Source of the DNA: Tolypothrix sp. NIES-4075
Lineage (GTDB): Bacteria; Cyanobacteriota; Cyanobacteriia; Cyanobacteriales; Nostocaceae
Assembly: GCF_002218085.1 (NCBI RefSeq)
Contig: NZ_BDUC01000020.1
Coordinates: 1-64,000 of the forward strand
Length of the DNA stretch: 64,000 nt
Direction: 5' to 3'
Position numbers and translations under genes: made by a program. Positions 24,549-33,424 of the stretch are shown here, piece after piece. Within the stretch, counting starts at the first letter, position 1; the number at the start of each line of letters is the position of its first letter. The notes beneath the pieces are model-generated. The model ran no database searches. It was given only the letters and a program-made list of their open reading frames with translations, and was not told where the DNA came from.

Positions 24549-24716
24549 ACAGGTCTAAAATCAGTAGCAAAAACCCTTAACGCCAAGCGTATTGACATTT
24601 AGATGGGGCTTTACAATAAGTGGTCTTATTAGTTGGAATGACTTTCTTGGTGTTGTTGGTGATTATGGGATTTTTAACAACTAGAACTAATAAAAGACGG
24701 TAGAAGTATAAATTTA

Positions 24717-25235
24717 TCAGGGCACAGGGATAGAACCAGTAGTTAAACTTATTACGTAATAAGGTCTAAAAGGTAGAGGAAAGCCAGAGTCTGGAAAACC
24801 ACCAACGCCTAAAACTCCACTTCCCTCTGTTACAAAGCCAAATATAAGGTTATTTGAACACTGTGGGTTGTTAATAATTGCTTTTCCCTTTGTGCTTGAG
24901 GTTATTGTAATGCTGGGTGTTAGCAAATTAATCGTAACCTTAATTTTGTCAGTTGTTCGAGGATTGAATGGAAATTCTGCTAATGAGAAGCTGCCATCAT
25001 CGCTGGGAAAACCCCATCTCTCGTTGCTCTCATAAAGGGTTGCCTCTCCTACAAAAAAAGATAATGGAATTTCTGGAGAGATAATTGATGTTTCTAAATG
25101 AAGTCTGCCTTCGGCATACCTGGCTGGACCATTTGTATCATTGGATATTAGATTTAAAGACACAAAATGCTCGTCAGTTCCAGATCCCCCCTTGATCCAA
25201 TCCACATATGTTTGTAAAAAGTTGGCGCAAGTCAT
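24717..25235 (-). CDS. Unknown protein inserted between duplicated HlyD/TolC segments
   Basis: 172 residues from the ATG at 25235 (MTCANFLQTYVDWIKGG), chosen because AAGGAAG lies 5 bp upstream. A longer frame to 25340 is less likely. The body appears beta-rich (RLHLETSIISPEIPLSFFVG, KIKVTINLLTPSITITSS), with one pair of cysteines and a proline-rich end. No signal peptide. The protein is not recognised. Its position inside a duplication suggests that it arrived by insertion or that the duplication arose around it. Confidence 0.5.
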   Translation of the reverse strand: MTCANFLQTYVDWIKGGSGTDEHFVSLNLISNDTNGPARYAEGRLHLETSIISPEIPLSFFVGEATLYESNERWGFPSDDGSFSLAEFPFNPRTTDKIKVTINLLTPSITITSSTKGKAIINNPQCSNNLIFGFVTEGSGVLGVGGFPDSGFPLPFRPYYVISLTTGSIPVP

Positions 25236-25384
25236 ATACACTTCCTTATTCGTAGTTAGCTTTTCTTTCCTATTTTTTATAAGCGCTAGTAAAATCAACT
25301 TATGCACTTTTTCGGAATGAATTTCCCAATATGCAGACAATAAAAACCCGCGATTGGCAGGGTGGTGATGCCTATTTGGGTTAG

Positions 25385-25534
25385 TTATAGGCTGTGGTGG
25401 TGGATTGGGGGTTTAGCGTTTGGTTGACTTGTTGGTGGAAGTTTTAGGGGAACTGGCAGGACTTGCGCTGCTACTGTTCCCATTCTTAGAGGAAAGATTA
25501 GAAGTGATAGTGATAGTAGTCGTATAGCGTCCAT
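25385..25534 (-). pseudogene. Truncated copy of the TolC-like gene start
   Basis: From the ATG at 25534 it reads MDAIRLLSLSLLIFPLRMGT, nearly the same as the start of the gene at 24374. It continues through the proline-rich linker, then ends after about 49 codons (IHHHSL). It overlaps the HlyD C-terminus in another frame. This is probably the original TolC start, orphaned when the 24.5-25.4 kb segment arrived. Confidence 0.7.
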
Positions 25535-25620
25535 TGTTCCCAATCCACGGCTTAACGCGCCTAATATAGCCGTCACGGGGCGATCGCACCAACGGTATTT
25601 GTGCTAGTTTGTCCTCGATG
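25395..25620 (-). repeat. Duplicated segment B (HlyD tail / TolC head)
   Basis: Counterpart of 24236-24460. Here the HlyD frame is the intact one and the TolC frame is the truncated one. The 13-mer repeat is present in both copies (24323 and 25483), so it was in place before the duplication. Confidence 0.8.
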
Positions 25621-26615
25621 TTGGCAAGTGAGATATTAAGCTGTGCTAATTGATAATCCTTTTCTCTGATGCTCTGTGCGTACTGCTGCTGTTGGCGGGA
25701 AAACTCTTGTTCTAACTGTGCTTGATATTGCGATCGCTTGATGCTCTCTACATTCGCATCATATTCAAGTAGTTCTCTGCGCGACTGCGCGGCGGTAAAA
25801 CGTGACATTGATAGTGATAATTCTGATTCCGCTATTTTTACCGCGAGTTGTAATTGTTGCAGTTCTTGTTGTTGTTCAATTGCTGAAGAATTAAGTTTCG
25901 CCTTGCTTTGGTCTAAAGCGCTTCTTGTCTGTTCGTATTCAGACTGAATCTGTCTTAGCTTTGCTTCCTCGTGTTGTAATATTGCTGGCTGCATTTTCAT
26001 GTCACGCATCCCTGCTATAAGCTGTTCCTGCTCCTGCACCTTTTGAGTTGCAATTTGTAGTCCAGCTTCTGCGCGTTCCATCTCAGCCCGGACTTGGGGA
26101 TTATCGCTTTGTAGCAGTGGTGTACGCCCTTCTAAAATTGCCTTTGCCTGGGATAATTTTAGTTGACACTGAGCGATCGCTGCTTTTTCCTCTGAGAAAA
26201 TTGCCGGTGGTAAATTTGACGCTCCCGGTTGCGCTGGTGCTTTGACTGGTGCGGGAATTGTCTTTGACTTTATATTTTCAACTTGCAATAATATCGACTT
26301 TTTCTGTCTGTCTAAGCGCTCCCTTTCTGGTGTGTTGTCTATTAACACTTGCCCTCTAGCGATCGCATCACCTTCTTTTATCTTTAAAAATGATGGATCG
26401 TCAGCTGTTAATGAGAGTCTTAGGGTTCGGTTGTTTAGCTGTTCCTTTGTTCCGTTCTCTGCTGTTCTCCCCTTAAAAGTTTCAACCTCATTATTTGGCT
26501 TTGAGGGTTGGGCATTTACAAAACGCTTTCCTTGTAGTATTGCGACTATGGATAGTGCTATGAGTAGGGCGATACCGGGTGCGGCAACCTCGCGGAGTGC
26601 TAAATGTGTTTTCAT
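25413..26615 (-). CDS. HlyD-like membrane fusion protein
   Basis: 400 residues. One N-terminal membrane helix (GIALLIALSIVAILQG, about 14-30). Then a lipoyl-like half (FLKIKEGDAIARGQVLIDNT), a very long coiled-coil hairpin (about 120-330, rich in Gln and Glu) and the returning strand LVRSPRDGYIRRVKPW. This is the layout of periplasmic adaptor proteins that link an inner membrane pump to TolC. The start overlaps the YdjM-like stop (ATGA). The C-terminus ends soon after the lipoyl return in a Ser-rich tail, so the usual beta-barrel domain looks reduced. No ABC or RND pump is seen nearby. Confidence 0.75.
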   Translation of the reverse strand: MKTHLALREVAAPGIALLIALSIVAILQGKRFVNAQPSKPNNEVETFKGRTAENGTKEQLNNRTLRLSLTADDPSFLKIKEGDAIARGQVLIDNTPERERLDRQKKSILLQVENIKSKTIPAPVKAPAQPGASNLPPAIFSEEKAAIAQCQLKLSQAKAILEGRTPLLQSDNPQVRAEMERAEAGLQIATQKVQEQEQLIAGMRDMKMQPAILQHEEAKLRQIQSEYEQTRSALDQSKAKLNSSAIEQQQELQQLQLAVKIAESELSLSMSRFTAAQSRRELLEYDANVESIKRSQYQAQLEQEFSRQQQQYAQSIREKDYQLAQLNISLANIEDKLAQIPLVRSPRDGYIRRVKPWIGNNGRYTTTITITSNLSSKNGNSSSASPASSPKTSTNKSTKR

Positions 26616-27625
26616 AGTTCTTTAATCAGCACTTCACCGCTGACAATAAAAAACTCTTCTATAGAAGTTAAGTCTGATGGCGAGGCGTGGTCTAAACTTA
26701 TTCCTATTCCAGATTTGCTGACTACTGGCATTACTCCTGGTGCAGGAATTGGTAAACTTATTTCTGCTGCATCTTCTATCTCTAAGTTTCCGACTATTAG
26801 CGCCCCTGGTGAAAGCGAATTTATCCATTCTCTCGCCTCTGCTTCCTCTATCCGCTGGCGGCGTATTTTCATGGCTAGTCTTTCAGGTAGGGTGTTTACG
26901 CGCTTTGGTACAACCTCCCCCCCTTGACCAATTCTCAGTATTTGCCCTTCACTAGAGCGACTGATTAGCGTTCCTCCACTTGCCCCAATTGCCCAGAACT
27001 TCTGCGAAACTTTCGTCCCATCAACTCTGCGTGTCCCCTCTACAAACACAGCGATCGCTTTCTGGTCTTCTTGCTGCAAAAGTTCTATTGCTGTTCTTTC
27101 TGTGGGGAATAAAGTGCGAGTTGCCCATGCTCCAATTCCGCCGCCGCCGGTGATTAAGTAAAAAGCGATCGCTCCTATACAAACTGTGGTTGCAAGTATG
27201 GCATAATCTGCTGTCTTGCCTGTTTCTATGCGATTTCTGGGGTTTAATCCTATCACCCAATTGTCTTTATTAATTGGGTAGAAAAACTGGCATCCAAGCT
27301 TGGTGGAACAGTCGGAAAAGCAGCTTAATAGATGTCCCAATGGTGCAGCAATCCATAACTGCCATCCGTACAGCCAGAGTGTAGGAAGGGTAATAAGTGC
27401 GATCGCTAAACTCAAAAATATAGAGTGTGTAGCGCTGCGGTGTGGAAATCTTTCCTCTAAGAATTTCGCCAAAGGATACAGTGCTTTGCCGATCCAGCTT
27501 TTGGTGGTATCAAGGTCTGGAATCTGTGACCCCATCCCGGCTAAAAGTAGCACAGAAAGGTCAACACTGCCAGTTATGCAAACTGCCCCGGTAAGAGCGA
27601 TCGCTGTGTGGGTTATGCCAAGCAT
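26612..27625 (-). CDS. YdjM/DUF457-like membrane protein with extra C-terminal domain
   Basis: 337 residues. The N-terminal half has membrane segments with conserved acidic and histidine residues: THTAIALTGAV, GSQIPDLDTTKSW, RSATHSIFLSL and APLGHLLSCFSDCSTKLG. These match the YdjM/YbcI (DUF457) membrane metal-dependent hydrolase family. The C-terminal half (about 190-337) is soluble and unlike the family norm (IRRQRIEEAEAREWINSL, ISLPIPAPGVMPVV), which suggests a fused domain in this operon. Starts and stops overlap both neighbours (TAATG, ATGA), so it is translationally coupled to the AAA and HlyD genes. Confidence 0.7.
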   Translation of the reverse strand: MLGITHTAIALTGAVCITGSVDLSVLLLAGMGSQIPDLDTTKSWIGKALYPLAKFLEERFPHRSATHSIFLSLAIALITLPTLWLYGWQLWIAAPLGHLLSCFSDCSTKLGCQFFYPINKDNWVIGLNPRNRIETGKTADYAILATTVCIGAIAFYLITGGGGIGAWATRTLFPTERTAIELLQQEDQKAIAVFVEGTRRVDGTKVSQKFWAIGASGGTLISRSSEGQILRIGQGGEVVPKRVNTLPERLAMKIRRQRIEEAEAREWINSLSPGALIVGNLEIEDAAEISLPIPAPGVMPVVSKSGIGISLDHASPSDLTSIEEFFIVSGEVLIKEL

Positions 27626-28386
27626 TAGCGTCTATTCTCCTTGGGAAAGAGTAAACGGAGCGATCGCAGTGAGAAAAACACTGTAATTGCAACTCCTCCT
27701 AGAATTCTCAGTCTGATGTCTCCAGTTGCCATGCCGATAAAACGTACTGCTCCTACCAGTCCAGCAATCACCATTAAAAACGGTGTAATGTCGCGATAGT
27801 TACCACCGTCTTGCGTGTTAGTTGCATCTACACCCTGTTGTAACTCTAAAACCATACGCTGCGCTAAAAGTGGATTACCTCCGGCGCGTGATGCTAACTC
27901 TGCCACTTTGGTAGGGTTTATTAACACCCCTGTTTCTACGGCTTTATTCCAGATTAAAGTTCTGATTTGCTGCTCTTCCAATGGTTGCAACTGGATGCGA
28001 GGGACTTTAAACAATACTCCTTCAAGGTCGCGTCTGTCTCCCAATAAAAGTAGGGTCTTTCCGTCTTCGTGCAAATCTTCCAGCCAACCTTTAAGGGAGG
28101 CAGTCCATTTGTGAGCGCGATCGCATATTAAAATCTTGCTTCCTAAATTAAGCGTGATTTCCTCTTTTAGCTGCTTTGCAGTTAGGTCTTTCCCCCTGTC
28201 TCCTTCATCAGTGATTTGGTAAGTATCAATGTCTAGTCCTTCTGCGATCATTTGTAGTGTCTTTGTGTTATCTCCTTTGTACACGCCATAAACACAGTTA
28301 GGTAGTCTCTCAATCACCAGCTTTGCTAGGTGAGTTTTTCCTGCTCCTGCCTCACCAGTTACACATAGCGATCGCCCTCGTTCCAA
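27625..28386 (-). CDS. AAA ATPase with C-terminal membrane segments
   Basis: 253 residues if a TTG at 28386 is used. The frame is open further upstream, through FRPSITTQVTESLERG, and may start there. Walker A is VTGEAGAGKTH, Walker B region SKILICDRAHKW, sensor LLLLGDRRDLEG. A C-terminal helical lid follows, then two hydrophobic segments (PFLMVIAGLVGAVRFIG, LGGVAITVFFSL). It resembles ExeA/TniB-type AAA proteins anchored in the membrane. In the operon it may energise assembly of the HlyD/TolC-type channel (inference). Confidence 0.65.
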   Translation of the reverse strand: MERGRSLCVTGEAGAGKTHLAKLVIERLPNCVYGVYKGDNTKTLQMIAEGLDIDTYQITDEGDRGKDLTAKQLKEEITLNLGSKILICDRAHKWTASLKGWLEDLHEDGKTLLLLGDRRDLEGVLFKVPRIQLQPLEEQQIRTLIWNKAVETGVLINPTKVAELASRAGGNPLLAQRMVLELQQGVDATNTQDGGNYRDITPFLMVIAGLVGAVRFIGMATGDIRLRILGGVAITVFFSLRSLRLLFPKENRR

Positions 28387-28464
28387 ACTTTCTGTGACCT
28401 GTGTCGTTATGCTTGGTCTAAAGTCTTGGATATCTAAACATTCGGGTATGCGCGTATCTGGATT

Positions 28465-28511
28465 TTTAGAGTTAGGGATTGGGGGTTGGGGATTGGGAGT
28501 TGGGGATTGGT
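28465..28511. repeat. Short tandem heptamer-like repeats (TTGGGGA/TTGGGAG)
   Basis: Several imperfect copies of GGGGATT/GGGAGTT lie in tandem between the KfrA-like stop and the AAA gene. They resemble the short tandem repeats common in cyanobacterial genomes. They lie inside the possible upstream extension of the AAA frame, read there as a Pro-rich linker. Confidence 0.6.
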
Positions 28512-29087
28512 TTATTGGAACTGGGCGATCGCTGCCTGGGCGAAAAAATCGGGATTGTACTGCTCCTGGCGTTGGTTAATAACAGTATTGGTTCTGGATT
28601 TATAAGCCTCTATCTGCTGTTTTAAATCGGCTGGTAATTGGTCTGGATTTTCCAGTAAGTGTGCTACTACCGCGTTTTCTCCTACTATTAAAGCCGCTGC
28701 TCGTTCGGCTGCGCGTCGTGCAATTTGCGCTATGTCGTCGTTAGGAGTATTTGAGTATCCGGATTCTTGAGCACTCTGTACCACATTCTTAGAGGAAACT
28801 GTACCTTCAGCGTTCTGCAAAGTTGGTGAAGCGATCGCGTTGTTGTCTTGATTTTGTACCGTTAGTGCCTTAGATTCTCTCCACTCCGCGATGTACCTTG
28901 ATAAGTCTCTATCACTTCCCCCGGTACGCTCCCGTACCGTGGCGCGTGTGATTTTCTCCCCTGCAAAATGCATATTATCGCAGGCTAAAAAAACTTTTTC
29001 TTTTAAACTTAACTCAGCTTGTACCTCTTTATTTCCATCGTTTTCGGTACAGTTTTCGTTTTGGTTGCGCTCTAATTCTTCGTTCAT
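28512..29087 (-). CDS. KfrA-like plasmid DNA-binding protein
   Basis: 191 residues. Residues about 25-72 (LKEKVFLACDNMHFAGEKIT, VRERTGGSDRDLSRYIAEWR) match the N-terminal HTH of KfrA/plasmid replication-region DNA-binding proteins. A linker and a helical Ala-rich part follow (QIARRAAERAAALIVG). KfrA-type proteins bind plasmid DNA, autoregulate and help stability. It is the first gene of the minus-strand operon and may control it. A 13-mer copy lies inside the gene (28786), read as SSKN. Confidence 0.7.
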   Translation of the reverse strand: MNEELERNQNENCTENDGNKEVQAELSLKEKVFLACDNMHFAGEKITRATVRERTGGSDRDLSRYIAEWRESKALTVQNQDNNAIASPTLQNAEGTVSSKNVVQSAQESGYSNTPNDDIAQIARRAAERAAALIVGENAVVAHLLENPDQLPADLKQQIEAYKSRTNTVINQRQEQYNPDFFAQAAIAQFQ

Positions 29088-29183
29088 GGTTCTAATAAAG
29101 GTACAACTATATATAAAAAATGGTACGGTGATGCATCATACAATCGTCACCAGTACCATTACTTATTTTGCTTTGTACCGTGG

Positions 29184-29351
29184 TTACTCGGTTTTATCCC
29201 GAAGAATTTCTGTTAACATGCACTCTTCTATCCAGTCTGAAAAGTCTCCTTTATAGCCTGAATCTTCAAGTATTCGTATTAGTTTGCGGTGTACATCTTT
29301 GCGGACATAAACAGTAGTTTGCCTGTAATCGGGATGCGATCGCGCCCCACA
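29184..29351 (-). pseudogene. Start-less ribbon-helix-helix-like fragment
   Basis: The minus strand reads DYRQTTVYVRKDVHRKLIRI, then LEDSGYKGDFSDWIEECM, ending at a TAA (29184-29186). This looks like an RHH protein. There is no ATG before the motif and a stop lies directly upstream, so the start seems lost, or a rare start is used. It runs toward the KfrA-like gene. Confidence 0.45.
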
Positions 29352-29547
29352 ACGTTAAACATCAAGAGCAATGTTGAAGTGACTGCGAACATTGGGTAAA
29401 AGAGCAGTGATTCCGAAAGTTACGCTAAATATCCCGAACACCAGAGATAAAACAAAGGCGAAACAAAAAGCACCCTTGAGGGTACTGCAAGGAAGTTATC
29501 TCTTCTTACACTATGGACATATAAGCCAATGAATAAAGGAGATTACG

Positions 29548-29796
29548 ATGTCACATGAACAAGACATCAGGCGGCTAGAAAAGAAAGTCACAGACTTGAG
29601 TGATGCTCTTGCACATCTAGCAACAGCTGATGATTGGAAAAAATTGATTCTGATCTTGAATCATCCTGGCTGGACAACGCCAGCAGAGCTGATTTTTGCT
29701 TCTGCAATAGTTGATTCGTTGCAGGCGCATACGACAGCTCTTACTAGCCTCAAGGGTCAACTTCTAAAGGGAAGTGATGCAGTTGTGGTCAAGTAA
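29548..29796 (+). CDS. Small helical hypothetical protein
   Basis: 82 residues (MSHEQDIRRLEKKVTDLSDA...), helical with a short coiled-coil-like start. AAAGGAGATTACG precedes the ATG, a strong ribosome site, so it is probably expressed. The stretch upstream (29352-29547) holds only a weak hairpin. It lies between the operon and the CRISPR leader and is not a Cas protein I recognise. Confidence 0.6.
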   Translation: MSHEQDIRRLEKKVTDLSDALAHLATADDWKKLILILNHPGWTTPAELIFASAIVDSLQAHTTALTSLKGQLLKGSDAVVVK

Positions 29797-29976
29797 TTTC
29801 ACTTCACTGAAAACCACCTACCAATCACATGAGGGATGTGCCGATTAAGGTACATCCCTTTTGCTATGCGATCGCACGGCGTTGTATGTCAAGTAATAGG
29901 GTGCGATCGCACCCTACCTAGAAACCAGTAAAATACCTAGATAACAAGGTAGATAGAAAATCGGAAAATTATATCC

Positions 29977-30207
29977 ATGTCAGAGATTGAAGACTACGGG
30001 GTGACACAAGAAGAGTACTTGGATGGACTGGCAGCAGGAATTGATGTTTTAGAATTAAAGCGACTGGAGGCAAGGGGTATTTCTACAAACTTGGCTTTAG
30101 AAGTTATGGCGATCGCACCGAAAGTAATCGACGGCACAGCCACCCCTGAAGAAATTGTTAGGGGAATAATGATTCTGACTCCATCACTCAGGCAACAAAT
30201 TGAATAG
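29977..30207 (+). CDS. Small hypothetical protein
   Basis: 76 residues (MSEIEDYGVTQEEYLDGLAA...), acidic and helical, with a HIP1-derived MAIAPK segment. No family recognised. It is the last gene before the CRISPR leader, on the same strand as the array transcript. Confidence 0.5.
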   Translation: MSEIEDYGVTQEEYLDGLAAGIDVLELKRLEARGISTNLALEVMAIAPKVIDGTATPEEIVRGIMILTPSLRQQIE

Positions 30208-30478
30208 TTCATATACTGCAAGCGTTTAATTTTGTATTGTTGCCTTGATAATTACTGAGGGGTGGTGTATTTTATAAAGCAACGCGTCGAGCTTCATCGA
30301 CACCAGTCGCCAGAACCTTGAAAACCGCATAACTTCGTTGAGTGGTGTCGATGCCTTATGCAGCAACGTTTCCAGGCTGCAAAATCGGCTAACTTTTGGA
30401 AATTTTTTGTGATTTTTCAGAGTGGTGTCGATTAGGGTATCTGAAACACAATCACAGCAAGGGTTTCAAAGGTTAACT
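30208..30478 (+). promoter_or_regulatory. CRISPR leader
   Basis: Noncoding, AT-rich, directly before the first repeat. GTGGTGTCGAT occurs twice on the plus strand (about 30334 and 30421), and its complement ATCGACACCA once (about 30297). Repeats of this kind may bind the adaptation or transcription machinery. Leader identity follows from the position at the well-conserved end of the array. Confidence 0.7.
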
Positions 30479-31606
30479 CTTTCCGATCACATTACCCCGC
30501 AAGGGGATGGAAACGATTGGAGGTTGAATTCTTCCGAGAACTCCGTCGGGGAAAACCTTTCCGATCACATTACCCCGCAAGGGGATGGAAACACTTGATA
30601 AAGAATTTCTTGATCATCAAGTTGGTACCTTTCCGATCACATTACCCCGCAAGGGGATGGAAACAGTAACCAATTTTGCGTTCAACATTTTTCAGAAATC
30701 CTTAACTTTCCGATCACATTACCCCGCAAGGGGATGGAAACGGAACAGCTTCCGTGATGCCTCTTCTAGCTCTCACAACCTTTCCGATCACATTACCCCG
30801 CAAGGGGATGGAAACACTATAATACCATTCACGATGTCGTGAAGAATCTGAATACTTTCCGATCACATTACCCCGCAAGGGGATGGAAACGGTGAGAATT
30901 ACACTTCTCAGGATTACTTGGACCGTCCTTTCCGATCACATTACCCCGCAAGGGGATGGAAACCAGTTGACCTAGATTCTCTTCATTCATTTTGTGGTCT
31001 TTCCGATCACATTACCCCGCAAGGGGATGGAAACTAAAAAAGTAAAAAATTCCACTTTGCTGGATACTTTCCGATCACATTACCCCGCAAGGGGATGGAA
31101 ACCATCAGATGATACCTCCTTTGCTGGAGGTTTTTCTTCTTTCCGATCACATTACCCCGCAAGGGGATGGAAACCTTTGTGCATCTTGCTTGTTATCTGC
31201 AAACATATTAGTGCTTTCCGATCACATTACCCCGCAAGGGGATGGAAACTTGAAAACTCCAAAAAGTAAAGGTAAACTTTGAAACTTTCCGATCACATTA
31301 CCCCGCAAGGGGATGGAAACTTAGGTTAGCATATCCTCTGTTCAGAAATGACCTTTCCGATCACATTACCCCGCAAGGGGATGGAAACCTAGTCCTAACC
31401 AATCAACGTATTGGTCACCCTTTCCGATCACATTACCCCGCAAGGGGATGGAAACTTTTTTGGAACCCGCCACTTTAAGTCCCAAGAAAATCAGCTTTCC
31501 GATCACATTACCCCGCAAGGGGATGGAAACATTTTGGAAGGATGGGGATGGGGTTTGAGCAATGTTTGATCTTTCCGATCACATTACCCCGCAAGGGGAT
31601 GGAAAC
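30479..31606 (+). CRISPR. CRISPR array, leader-proximal part (16 repeats)
   Basis: Sixteen 36-bp repeats beginning CTTTCCGATCACATTACCCC, containing the hairpin CCCCGCAAGGGG and ending GGATGGAAAC. All appear identical. The fifteen spacers are 31-42 bp. The repeat end ATGGAAAC would form the 8-nt handle of type I or III crRNAs. The type cannot be fixed without cas genes; a I-D or III kind is my guess. No cas gene occurs in the window, so processing must be in trans. A sixteenth spacer is cut after 19 bp by the element starting at 31626. Confidence 0.97.
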
Positions 31607-31625
31607 TTTTCCAACCTGAATAGTT

Positions 31626-31795
31626 GGTATTGAGCCGAGATCCAAGTAATTTTCTGCAAGATGGTCTGAAAACCCCTGTGCTGTTGGGGTTTGAAAAATT
31701 GCTATATCAAAGTCAAAAAAGCCGTAATTTACAACGTAAAATCAAGCCTTTCCAGGTCATCTTGCAGAATTTTGGTCATATCTCGGCTTGATACC
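31626..31795 (+). repeat. 170-bp MITE-like end unit, copy 1
   Basis: Begins GGTATTGAGCCGAGATCC and ends ATATCTCGGCTTGATACC, so the ends are inverted repeats of about 16 bp. Similarity continues inward (TTCTGCAAGATG on both sides), giving about 40-bp imperfect terminal repeats. It appears identical to 39157-39326. Its right flank (AATTT) does not match its left flank (TAGTT), so it is not flanked by its own target duplication. Confidence 0.9.
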
Positions 31796-31957
31796 AATTT
31801 AACGTCGAGTCATTCTTCTCTTCCATCAGTAAACCAAGCTCAACCCAAGTTGGCTGTATTCGCAAAAGAGAGTGAAGATGTTGCACTCCACGTACCATCT
31901 CAAAACGTTAAACCGTTGGATGTAAGTTCACTGCCAATATTAGGGGAATACAAATAG
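31796..31957 (+). pseudogene. Possible C-terminal remnant of a TnsB/TniA-type transposase
   Basis: After the end unit the frame runs 53 codons (SHSSLPSVNQAQPKLAVFAK... PLDVSSLPILGEYK) to a TAG directly abutting the ATG of the TnsC-like gene. In Tn7/Tn5053-like elements the transposase gene sits immediately before the ATPase gene, so this is plausibly its tail. The identification rests on position and coupling, not on a recognised motif. Confidence 0.4.
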
Positions 31958-33424
31958 ATGGATTTAAACGGGAACGGGAGTGATGACATCAACTTACTTA
32001 CTCAATTTAAGGAGTATGCAGTTTTACATCCACAGTTAGCACGGGTAGATATGCTGCTCATGCGTGCGATTCGAGAACCTGCCGGATTTGCTCATGTGTT
32101 GGTTTATGGGCCAAGTGGTGTGGGCAAGACGACAATGATACGGCAAATTGCTCGACGTTTAAATGCTCCTCACAGTGAGGATTCTGTATCAAATGACTCA
32201 AGCTACCGCAACGGTTATGCACCTCAATTACCTCTTTTGCTCATAGAGACACGTCCACCTGATAGTGGCGTGTTTAATCGAACTGACTATTACCGGACTG
32301 CGCTAAAGCTTTTGGACGAGCCATTCTACGAGCGTCGTAGCATTGTAGACATCGATACGTCGGAGGCATGGGAGAAAAAAGGGCGTGGACGTAGTAGCAA
32401 GACTTCCCAGTTTAATGATTCTCCAGAACTGCGCCACGCATTAGAAGAAGCGATGACCAAACGTGGTGTACGCGCGGTTATCCTCGATGAAGCGCAACAT
32501 TTAATGAAGATTGGGACTGGAAGTAATGCTGGTAAGCTTTTAGATCAGTTGGACTGGATTAAATCCATGACGAATGTTACGGGTGTGCTACACATCCTGA
32601 TTGGTACTTACGAACTGTTAAATTTCCGGAATTTAAGTGGTCAAGCATCCCGGCGCGGTCTGGATATCCACTTTCCGCGCTATTTGTATCAAAATGAACA
32701 AGACCGTTTGGATTTTCAGGCAGCGTTATTGGCACTCCTCAAGCAAGTACCTCTTAATACTAATATTCCCGAATTAATGCAGCATTGGCTTTACTTCTAT
32801 GAACATTCTATTGGCTGCCTTGGAGTACTCAAAGACTGGCTCATCCGAACTGTGGCGGCGGCATTAGATGATAGGAACGAAGCTTTAACTTTAAAACAAT
32901 TACACGAACATACCCTAACGCTAGCGCAGTGTGAACGCATGGCAATAGAAGCAACTGAGGGCGAGCAAAAACTTAGCTATATGGAGAGCCGCCGCGAACA
33001 CTTATGGCATTTGCTACAAATAGGAATGGGTTCAACGGATGTACCGACTAGTGCAGTCCCTCCTGAAACTTCGTTCGTCGGTAGTGAAATCACTTCATCG
33101 AAAACAGAATCATCACCTAAAGCAAAGCGGACTCGGAAAAAGCCAAACGTACCTGCACCACAAGAATTTACGACCACAACAGCAAACGATATCCCCATAG
33201 AGCCAGCCCCAAAAAAGAAGCAGACTCGCAAGAAAACTACATCTACTCCTGATCTTGAAATTACTGAGATGCCACTTAGTAATTCCAGTAGTGACCAAAA
33301 TTCGATAACCCAGGACACGCAACAGCAAACAGATAAGAGTCACCAGAAAAAGTCAGGCACACGGGTTGGACAACGCAAACCCAAGCGAGACACTGTTGGG
33401 CATGAGTCACAGTCACCTACATAA
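31958..33424 (+). CDS. TnsC/TniB-like AAA+ ATPase
   Basis: 488 residues. The AAA+ core occupies about 40-300: Walker A VYGPSGVGKTTMIRQ, Walker B RAVILDEAQHLM, and sensor region HILIGTYELLNFRNLSGQAS with RR after it. This pattern (including 'GTYEL') is typical of TniB/TnsC regulators of Tn7/Tn5053-type transposition, which polymerise on DNA and recruit the transposase. The C-terminal 110 residues are a low-complexity basic tail with two KKxRK-like blocks (AKRTRKKPN, KKKQTRKKT), longer than usual and perhaps DNA-binding. TnsB is at most a remnant, and no TniQ or resolvase follows, so the module is incomplete. The start ATG abuts the upstream TAG. Confidence 0.8.
   Translation: MDLNGNGSDDINLLTQFKEYAVLHPQLARVDMLLMRAIREPAGFAHVLVYGPSGVGKTTMIRQIARRLNAPHSEDSVSNDSSYRNGYAPQLPLLLIETRPPDSGVFNRTDYYRTALKLLDEPFYERRSIVDIDTSEAWEKKGRGRSSKTSQFNDSPELRHALEEAMTKRGVRAVILDEAQHLMKIGTGSNAGKLLDQLDWIKSMTNVTGVLHILIGTYELLNFRNLSGQASRRGLDIHFPRYLYQNEQDRLDFQAALLALLKQVPLNTNIPELMQHWLYFYEHSIGCLGVLKDWLIRTVAAALDDRNEALTLKQLHEHTLTLAQCERMAIEATEGEQKLSYMESRREHLWHLLQIGMGSTDVPTSAVPPETSFVGSEITSSKTESSPKAKRTRKKPNVPAPQEFTTTTANDIPIEPAPKKKQTRKKTTSTPDLEITEMPLSNSSSDQNSITQDTQQQTDKSHQKKSGTRVGQRKPKRDTVGHESQSPT

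Noticed and set aside
30585..31269. Open frames reading FRSHYPARGWK repeatedly
   Set aside because: These are translations of CRISPR repeats and spacers, not genes; the same holds for 39594-39839.
30479..33424. CRISPR-associated transposon (array plus TnsC-like ATPase)
   Set aside because: No Cas12k, Cascade, TniQ or intact TnsB is present, and the TnsC-like gene lies inside an element that was inserted into the array, so the neighbourhood is secondary.
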